Assembly: GCF_026210795.1 (NCBI RefSeq)
Contig: NC_089444.1
Coordinates: forward strand, 2,718,501-2,782,500
Reading direction: 5' to 3'
Origin: Rhizophagus irregularis
Lineage: Eukaryota; Glomeromycota; Glomeromycetes; Glomerales; Glomeraceae
Length of the DNA stretch: 64,000 nt
Every line of letters begins with the position of its first letter. Within the stretch, counting starts at the first letter, position 1. Made by a program: the position numbers and the translations under genes. Below, piece after piece: positions 56,721 to 64,000 of the stretch. Under the pieces are notes generated by a model. The model did not search any database, was not told where the DNA came from, and saw only the letters and a program-made list of their open reading frames with translations.

Positions 56721-58149
56721 TCAATAATTTTCTCTAGGAGATTTTAAATTAGATGAATGTTGATGTGAAGGCTCTTTAGTGATAGGAAGATATTCCTCTT
56801 GGATTATAGCATACGCATAATTATCTTCATCAGCAGGGGTGGTATCAATTAGCTTAACACCAAAATCATCAGCTTCTGTTTTAATGTATAATTCTACTGA
56901 CTGGGACTGAAATGTAATAATATTTTTTCCTGGATGGTATGCAAATACATTCTTTTCTAATACTTCATCAGCTTCCTCATCATTATCAAAAAATTGTAAA
57001 TATTTTATATATTTAAGTTCTTTGTTTGTCAATAAAGAATTAATAATTCGGCATGCTACTTTATGATATTTTTGTTTTGGGCAGATTTGTGCTCTTAGAA
57101 GTTTCTTCTCAGTAATATTTAAGATTGCCTGTTTAATAACTATAGGAAAAGAGCTATGTAATTAATCCAAAACAAAATTGCATAAACTCAAACTAATTCT
57201 TACCTTTAAATGATTGTCCAGCTAGAAATTCGTCTGCAACAAGATTTAGATCAATAATACGACCACCAGCTAACTCATAAACTAGTTGCTGCTTCTTCTT
57301 TGATTTTGTGCTTGCTGACTAGATATTCTATCGACTCTTCCTTAGTAAGATCGCCAATTTCAATCGGACCAAATGCTCGTGAGTAGGAGGAAGAATTACC
57401 TAAATAGGAATTGCACAATAAATCACACTATTTCTTAGAGAGAAAAAAATAATGACTATATTACCTTCCATTATTTTTAGAACTGAGCCTTCACTGCTGA
57501 CAAACAATGCAATGTATGTTTGGCTATCAGCATTATCTTTGGCACTATTTTGAAGGATACGAATGGTTTTTGGATCTAATCGGTCAACATTATCATACAC
57601 AATAACCGCAGGTATATCGTATTTGACATTATATGCTTTAGCAGCAAGTTGAAAAGTTATCAAGGCCCTCACCCACTTCGGTTCATCAGATTCATCTATC
57701 AAGAAAGAAATTAAGGTCAATTGGATGTTATAAAAATGCAGTAACGGTATAAACTCACTATTAGTACCGCTCAATTTTCGTCTCAATTGATTATTTAAAG
57801 AGACATCCTCCTCAAATGCAAAGTTGATAGCTTCCCCAAATGTTTCGCCAAAATCATTAACAAAAGGAGGGACATCGACGTATACAACACCACGACCAAC
57901 TTCTTTTAATGCAAGTTTGATCAGTGTAGTTTTCCCAGTTCCAGGTTCACCACAAACTGTATAATAACGCGACTGATTTTTGGCTGGTTGGAAAATAGCT
58001 TTGAGGTGGCTTACAATTATAGGTCGAGGAAAAAGTTCATCAGCTGAAACGTTAATTTCAGGTCGAGTGCCTTCTTTTACATTTTTAATTAGACGACTAT
58101 CATTGTTTCTACCTCGACAACAAGCGAGATAACCAAGTATACCAGACAT
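56721..58149 (-). CDS. P-loop ATPase (AAA/STAND-like), 4 exons, one frameshift
   Basis: Exons are 58149-57759, 57695-57465, 57399-57204 and 57139-56721; the introns are 63, 65 and 64 nt with GT-AG ends. The first intron is in phase and stop-free, so unspliced reading is deceptive. Walker A is GEPGTGKTT (residues 67-75) and Walker B is AVIVYDN (about 160-166), then SNSAKDN and SSEGSVLK. Exon 3 starts with YSRAFGPIEIGDLTKEESIE, then needs a one-base shift near 57325 before YELAGGRIIDLN; the spliced length is one over a multiple of three. Exon 4 encodes a winged-helix-like tail (VFAYHPGKNIITFQSQSVE). The function is unknown; such proteins often act as signalling NTPases. An extra A in a short A run explains the break, so either a recent pseudogene or a sequence error. 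Confidence 0.8.
57140..57203 (-). other. Intron 3 of P-loop gene (64 nt)
   Basis: It begins GTAAGAATT and ends TTCCTATAG, and joins TTTAAAG to TTATTAAACAG. Confidence 0.8.
57400..57464 (-). other. Intron 2 of P-loop gene (65 nt)
   Basis: It begins GTAATATAG and ends CCTATTTAG, and joins ATGGAAG to GTAATTCTTCC. Confidence 0.8.
57696..57758 (-). other. Intron 1 of P-loop gene (63 nt)
   Basis: It begins GTGAGT and ends TTGATAG. It is a multiple of three with no stop, but translating it inserts a non-conserved FIPLLHFYN segment. Confidence 0.8.
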
Positions 58150-59166
58150 TAGTAAAGGATTTAGTAATGATATATATATATAAAGAGTGATTTGATTATT
58201 ATTTATATTAATATTGTGAGTTGCACTTTTGTTATTCTTTTAGTGTATGTAAAGTCTTTAAATAACTTTAAGAACTTGAACCACAAGCATAATTGTTCAT
58301 AATTATAAATCATGACTTGTGATTTCAACAGTTAATTTTACTATTATGATGGTAAGAGTTGATGAGTAACAAGTTATCGTATTATAAAATTATGATGGCA
58401 TAATCGACGGGATATAAATTTTAATTTCGTAAGTTATGACAAGAGAATCATATTATTATCATACCGAAAATTCTATCGATAATTAGAAAAAGGTGAATCT
58501 ATTATACGATATTAAGCGCATTAAAAAATTCTAATTAAACTTTTTATCTACAATTAAACTTATCTATCTTACCAAATATTGTTATTTCAATCGTATAAAC
58601 CTAATTGCTTAGATCGCCTGAAATAAGAAAAATATATACGGTATATTCTTCTTCAAAATGTCAATTTATCTATAGGTGTCATTGCCGAATTAAAATTATG
58701 GCATCACAAAATATGGATTTTACCAATTAAATATTTAACATTTACGAATTACAAATTATCTATGACATAATCAGAAAAAAATATTTATTTACTGTGTGTA
58801 ATTTTTGTATTTTTGACATTAAATAATTACGGTATAAGCGTAATTAATTCCGACGGCAAGATCATCTAAATTCGTAATTTTTCATAATGAACACCAGTAT
58901 TTACCTAATATACTTGATATAATTGAAAAAAATTTTATAAAAACTTTATCTTTACGATCATTGTGAAAATATAAAGCCAATTAAGCAATTAGCAATAATA
59001 ATACTTGCTAAATTTCAAATTGTATTTATTTATTTAGAATAATAACATGATTGATTAAAATGTTGTTATTACTTGTACTATTTCTATTGCTTATATTGTT
59101 TTACTATATAACTTTTGTTATTATTTTACTATTGCTGTTATTAATTACTTCCTAGAACTATTTGAC
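58150..59166. other. AT-rich intergenic region
   Basis: This separates the P-loop gene start and the TPR-SET gene end; both genes are on the minus strand. I see no further gene. Confidence 0.55.
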
Positions 59167-61437
59167 TTAAGCATTCTCCATATTATCATTATCATTATAC
59201 AATTGTTTAACAGTCGAATTCAAAGCTGGAATAATTTTTTCCGCCAAATAAAGTGCTTCTTTTTTCCATTTATCTTCATCATCCATACATTTGCCTAATA
59301 TAGGTTCTACCAACCTTTTCAATACTATGTCAAACCATTTTCTTGCTTCCTCCATCTGCTTGAGATTAATGTATAATAACACGATATCAAAGATAATACC
59401 ATTAATGATTTCCAGATGAACATTTTTATATGAACTGTATACCTCTTTTAGGATAGAAAGAGCCTTACTTTGGTTTCCATTTTCGCGATAAGCGAGTGCT
59501 AGAATTTTACTGGGTGCTAGTGTATCAAATTCAAGCTCTGGATGTTCTTTTCTAAGATCGTGTAATTCAAAAATTGTCTTTTCTAATCTTTTAATGAGAG
59601 AAGAATCAGGATCATTTGATAAAGGTTTGATTAATTTTTCAACAGTATCAAGGAGTTGTGTTCTTCTATGTACGGTTTTTGGTGCTTCAGATTTATCCAA
59701 CTTACAAAGTCGACATTGACAATCTATGCCTATTGATTTAAGATACCTTGATCGTATCTCATAGCTACTATCAGCACTTCTGTAACAAATAAGTAGTTCC
59801 TCACCTTTTAAAATAGGTCTAAGAGATCGCATAAACATTAAATCTCCAAGAAAAAATCGTGTAACATTTCCATCAATACATGAATGATTAAAATAAGATG
59901 GTAAAATCCATAATCCTTTACCACTCAAATTAACACTTTCAACTATAACATTATCCAATGCAAAAGAATTATATTTGACAATATTTCCAATTATATCAAC
60001 ATTCACTAAATTCTTGTTAATTTTATTTAAATTCAAGCCATTGTAAAGTTCGTACACCTCCTGACAATGATAGGGTTCTTCCAGAAGTTTCTGCGTAATT
60101 TGGGTTATTAATTCCCCAGTACACAAAGATGATGCAACACACGTAGTCTGATCATTTTGAATATGACTCTTCATAGCATACCCAAGGACTTCATGACTAT
60201 ATACTATACTAAATGCCTTAGAGACTACCAATAAAGTATTTTCAGGAATATCACATTTTGCAATCAATCCTCTTCCTTTTCCTTTTATCGAACAAATCTC
60301 AATATCTTTACATAAAAAATCAGCATGATCCAATCTTGGTCCTACTTCGTGGACCCATTCGTCATTGCCTTTACTATCTTTTCTAATTTTAGCTCTTTCA
60401 CAATACTCATTGATAATACTAATATAATCATATTGCCCATTTTTATTTTCAGAATCTAAAATTTTCGCATGTTTGAGTAATTGTTCTGTACTCTGCTTAA
60501 TCGAAGAAATACTACCATCTGTACTGACTTTTAAACTTTGATGCAAATGTTGAAGTGTAATAATGGCTTCTTTATAACGTTTAAGACCACAAAGAGCTTT
60601 ACCTTTGCGATAAGCTGCTTTTAAATGACTAGGTTCATATTTAAGAACAACTTCTGCATCATTGAGAGCATTACGAAATTGAAATAATCGCAGATATGCC
60701 TCTGCTCGGTTAGCGAACAATGTACCATTTTGTGGTTTCAGTTTGATACCATTTGAATACTCATCAATAGCTGCCGTGTAATTCTTTGAAGCAAAATAAT
60801 CATTCCCACGACAACGGAATTCATCAACGGTCTTTCCTTTAATTTCTTTCTTAACCAATAGATCGGAGGTCCATATTAAGTCGCTAAATAACTTGTCATT
60901 ATGATGATCAATGATAATAACATCATCAGGATTATTTGAATTAATTATGGTATTCTTATCGGCAGCAACTTTATATGATAAGTTTTTGATAACGAGTTTG
61001 GTGCCTACTGGTAGAAATGTTTGATCAATAGATCGACAAGCCATCTGTTCTACTTTGTTTTTGGGTATATTTGTCCAATTGTATAAAGCAAGTCGTTCCA
61101 CATTACCATCTGGATCTTCCACAAGAGCTAAAAGAGCGCTTATGTTTATGAATTTGGTTATCACTCGACATAACAAAAAATTTTCGGTGGATTTATGATC
61201 AATTTGTAAATTTGCTATGGATATCCGATGTTGAAGATTTAAACTCAAATTGGGTTGACTACGAGCGGTATGAACCAAATATTTATTTTTATCACCGAAA
61301 TAATCTAATTTCTTATGTTCTTCAATTAATCGTTCCCTACTTTTTTTTTGAGAAATATTACCAGTATTTAAACGTAAAACGGAATTTTGCAATATATCTA
61401 CCGATGATATTACAGTATCTAAAAATTGGAATTTCAT
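59167..61437 (-). CDS. TPR-SET domain protein (756 aa), intact
   Basis: This is a likely protein lysine methyltransferase. An N-terminal region of about 200 residues precedes TPR repeats at about 205-305 (FRCRGNDYFASKNYTAAIDE; FANRAEAYLRLFQFRNALND; AAYRKGKALCGLKRYKEAI). The split SET domain follows: KGKGRGLIA (385-393), an insert, FNHSC (516-520), GEELLICY (545-552) and the post-SET cysteines CQCRLC (573-578). The GxG, NHSC and Tyr residues for S-adenosylmethionine binding and catalysis are present. A helical C-terminal part resembles further TPR-like helices. I see no MYND finger in the insert, so it is SMYD-like in plan but not a classic SMYD. The frame is intronless and starts at the first ATG at 61437. 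Substrate unknown. Confidence 0.9.
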   Translation of the reverse strand: MKFQFLDTVISSVDILQNSVLRLNTGNISQKKSRERLIEEHKKLDYFGDKNKYLVHTARSQPNLSLNLQHRISIANLQIDHKSTENFLLCRVITKFINISALLALVEDPDGNVERLALYNWTNIPKNKVEQMACRSIDQTFLPVGTKLVIKNLSYKVAADKNTIINSNNPDDVIIIDHHNDKLFSDLIWTSDLLVKKEIKGKTVDEFRCRGNDYFASKNYTAAIDEYSNGIKLKPQNGTLFANRAEAYLRLFQFRNALNDAEVVLKYEPSHLKAAYRKGKALCGLKRYKEAIITLQHLHQSLKVSTDGSISSIKQSTEQLLKHAKILDSENKNGQYDYISIINEYCERAKIRKDSKGNDEWVHEVGPRLDHADFLCKDIEICSIKGKGRGLIAKCDIPENTLLVVSKAFSIVYSHEVLGYAMKSHIQNDQTTCVASSLCTGELITQITQKLLEEPYHCQEVYELYNGLNLNKINKNLVNVDIIGNIVKYNSFALDNVIVESVNLSGKGLWILPSYFNHSCIDGNVTRFFLGDLMFMRSLRPILKGEELLICYRSADSSYEIRSRYLKSIGIDCQCRLCKLDKSEAPKTVHRRTQLLDTVEKLIKPLSNDPDSSLIKRLEKTIFELHDLRKEHPELEFDTLAPSKILALAYRENGNQSKALSILKEVYSSYKNVHLEIINGIIFDIVLLYINLKQMEEARKWFDIVLKRLVEPILGKCMDDEDKWKKEALYLAEKIIPALNSTVKQLYNDNDNMENA

Positions 61438-63110
61438 ATTTAGTTATAACGAACGGTTAAAAAATGGCAAATTGTAAGAAAAAAATTTTTTCTTGGGAAT
61501 TTTTTTTTGTAAATTGATTATTTCATATCAAACATGACATCATAGATCGCCTTATAAATACTAATTAAGGAGTGACAATCAAATTATCATATGGTAATAA
61601 TTCGTTTAAAAAATTGGAATTATTAACAAAAAAAAAACTAATTGCTTAAATTATAAATTAATTATATTTATTAAATTGTTATGTATAAATTGTATTTGTT
61701 AAATAAAATATTCAATTGTTAACGATTAAAGACGTATTATTTCTTAAAAAAATATATTTGTTTAAGAGTTGCAATTGTTAACTGACAAAGTAAATTTTTA
61801 TGGCAGGGGCATCGATCAAGGTAGGGGGGCGACGATTAATGTGTGACAATTAGGGCATCACACCCAAAATGTCACCCGGGATCGCTTATTCATCACATGA
61901 TCAACACGTGATCGCATCACATGCCTCAAACAGAGAATATTTGATTTGTAAATTTATATAAATTAGACGAATTTAATAAACTATAATTTATAATGTTAAA
62001 CATGAAATTTAAAGAAAGTTATTGGAAAATGAAAATTTCATATTTTCTATTCTTCAATAAATTGAAAAGACAATTCTTAAATATATAATTTAAACTTTAT
62101 AAATGCGATATCGAGTTTAACCTAAACAGTTACAAAAGCTATATTGCAAGCCGAACTGAAAGCGATATGATACTGTATTAAATCATAATATTTTATAAAT
62201 ATTATATTTTATTAGATAATTAAGTTTTATGAACTTTTAAGCATGATTGCTACATTTTTCATTGGACAAATTATGCGACGTGATGACACTTTATATAGAT
62301 TATATTATATATAGAAACAAATAAGCTTTATTTATTTTATGTGAAGTAAGAAAAACAAATAAGCTACCTTTATATGCCGTAATTCGTTAGCAAATTATAA
62401 TGCGGGCCAAAATCTAGTTCTTGCCAGCATTATGGTTAACTTTTTGGCCAACCAATAATAATTTCAAAATTCATATGATCGTTAACTCCGCTAAATTTAC
62501 GGTGCTGGGCAAAGTGTAACCAAAAATATTGGTATATGTTATACATTACTATAAAGGGGCAAAGGAATTGTTTCGATATATGTTATATCGCGAAATTATA
62601 TATAATATCGGTATAATGAGATTTTTTTATTAGTTGCGAAACGGGACAAAGGAAATTCATCGGTATATGTCAATTATCGGTATATAAACTATCGATATAT
62701 CGAGGTTAGACTATGTTACTATAATTTGACTGTTAGATAAGAACAGAAATGATGCAACGTTGTCATTGTTGTGTAATTTATGAAGCGATCGATGAGGATT
62801 TTTTCTCGCACATACATGTTTACGATATATTCGAAAGAAATAAACACGTGATCTAGTTTCAATTCTTTTTTTCTCATTCCCCGTCAGCTTTTTGTAGGTA
62901 TTTTACTCGAAGAAAAGCCAGCTTTTTTTGTAAAATATTTTATACGAAACTACTCCAAAACCTTCTAATAAATTCCATAAAATTATTATTTAATAGTGAC
63001 GATAATGTTTTCGGGTATTTATAAATTTAAATCACAATTGGAATCAAGAAATGTAAATAATAAAGACGCTTTACTCAAAAACTTATATAAATATACATAT
63101 ATTACACATA
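61438..63110. other. AT-rich intergenic region
   Basis: The 5' flank of the TPR-SET gene. It has a less AT-rich patch at 61800-61925 (GGGGCATCGATCAAGGTAGG) with paired GATCA sequences but no gene. Confidence 0.5.
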
Positions 63111-63809
63111 CACTCCCCGGTAAAAAGTATCCGACCACCCTAAAAATTAAAAAATCTTAAAAAATTCAGTGGGCCCAACAATAAATTTATATTTATTTTA
63201 AAAGTTTGAGACATGAGACACTTTTTAAAAGTGTTTTTTTAGCTTAATTATTAGTAAAAATTCGCGGACATTTTTAATTCTAAAAATGGCAAAATTCTTA
63301 ACTTTTTAACTAGAGCAGTTACGGCCAAATGAATTCCAGAAATCAATTCTTTGACTAAAAAATAGCTTATGTTTAAAAAATCAGAAAGATTGGACTGGTA
63401 GTTGCCGAAAAATCCACCACTGAAGATCATAATTTTTATATGTAAAAACGGTAAAATCACCATTTTTGCCAAATTTTAGTATAAAAATTATGATCTTCAG
63501 TGGTGGATTTTTCGGCAACTACCAGTCCAATCTTTCTGATTTTTTAAACATAAGCTATTTTTTAGTCAAAGAATTGATTTCTGGAATTCATTTGGCCGTA
63601 ACTGCTCTAGTTAAAAAGTTAAGAATTTTGCCATTTTTAGAATTAAAAATGTCCGCGAATTTTTACTAATAATTAAGCTAAAAAAACACTTTTAAAAAGT
63701 GTCTCATGTCTCAAACTTTTAAAATAAATATAAATTTATTGTTGGGCCCACTGAATTTTTTAAGATTTTTTAATTTTTAGGGTGGTCGGATACTTTTTAC
63801 CGGGGAGTG
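63111..63809. mobile_element. Fold-back Tc1/mariner-like element, 699 bp palindrome
   Basis: The ends CACTCCCCGGTAAAAAGTAT are inverted, flanked by TA (63109-63110 and 63810-63811). The two arms are 330 bp each (63111-63440 and 63480-63809) and near-identical, around a 39-bp spacer. An open frame in one arm therefore appears identically on the other strand. There is no transposase; the ends and TA target fit Tc1/mariner. Confidence 0.95.
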
Positions 63810-64000
63810 TACATAATATAATAATATATGTAAAATTAATCTCATTCGTTTGTATATGAATTATTATGTTTTACAAAATTTTTTTTGTGCGGAGGGAAAT
63901 CGAAAATTTTCTTACGTATTATTATTAAAGTTACACATTGAGAATAATTATTATTTTTTATTTCGTAATATTTCAACTTCAATGGAATTTTTTTTTATTA

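Noticed and set aside
63251-63669. Two related small proteins on opposite strands
   Set aside because: They are the same frame read from the two arms of the palindromic element, so not independent genes.

Overview
The window is a very AT-rich eukaryotic nuclear segment that is gene-poor and dominated by transposons. The combination of short 63-65 nt GT-AG introns, small secreted Cys-rich proteins with a Lys-Arg processing site, a TPR-SET protein, a P-loop ATPase gene, and a Polinton (Maverick) with a chromodomain integrase fits an early-diverging fungus. An arbuscular mycorrhizal fungus of the Rhizophagus type is my best guess; this is inference from style and content, not a database match. 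I see no rRNA, tRNA or CRISPR. Layout: 1-10.4 kb is AT-rich, with one secreted-protein gene (3729-4445) in the first copy of a segmental duplication and two PIF/Harbinger-like MITEs. 10.4-25.6 kb holds a 14.7 kb Polinton (10522-25193), inserted with a TCAAT duplication into a small pogo/Tc1-like MITE (10372-25570). 25.6-35 kb contains a 182-bp satellite and a dense set of non-autonomous DNA transposons; four have 8-bp hAT-type target duplications and several are nested. 35.07-48.0 kb looks like one hAT-type element expanded by hairpin arrays and later insertions, bracketed by ACTATTAT. 48-52.6 kb carries the second copy of the duplication with a paralogous secreted-protein gene (49300-49992). 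52.6-56.7 kb is AT-rich with a minisatellite. 56.7-61.4 kb holds two ordinary host genes, a P-loop ATPase (four exons, one frameshift) and an intronless TPR-SET protein. A 699-bp fold-back Tc1/mariner-type element lies at 63111-63809. The Polinton has terminal inverted repeats of about 639 bp and encodes, left to right: a stub of the helicase gene, a zinc-ribbon-like protein, a DDE integrase with chromodomain, a Gag-like plus retropepsin-like gene, an FtsK/HerA-type packaging ATPase, an unknown protein, a protein with two TGR repeats, an F-box protein, an unknown protein, a zinc-finger/IQ protein, a family-B DNA polymerase with an OTU-like N-terminal domain, and a D5-like SF3 helicase. I recognise no jelly-roll capsid gene; the Gag-like gene sits where capsid genes might be expected. 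Most large genes carry in-frame stops or frameshifts, and every substitution I counted between the two terminal repeats is a transition, about half of them at CpG, so the copy is decaying, probably through methyl-cytosine deamination. Several of its genes share an upstream AATTGAAGAT-like box followed about 8 nt later by a TATA box. The most notable host observation is the pair of secreted paralogs: their flanks are nearly identical and their eight mature cysteines and a central block are conserved, yet almost all coding differences change the amino acid. That suggests diversifying selection on a possible effector.
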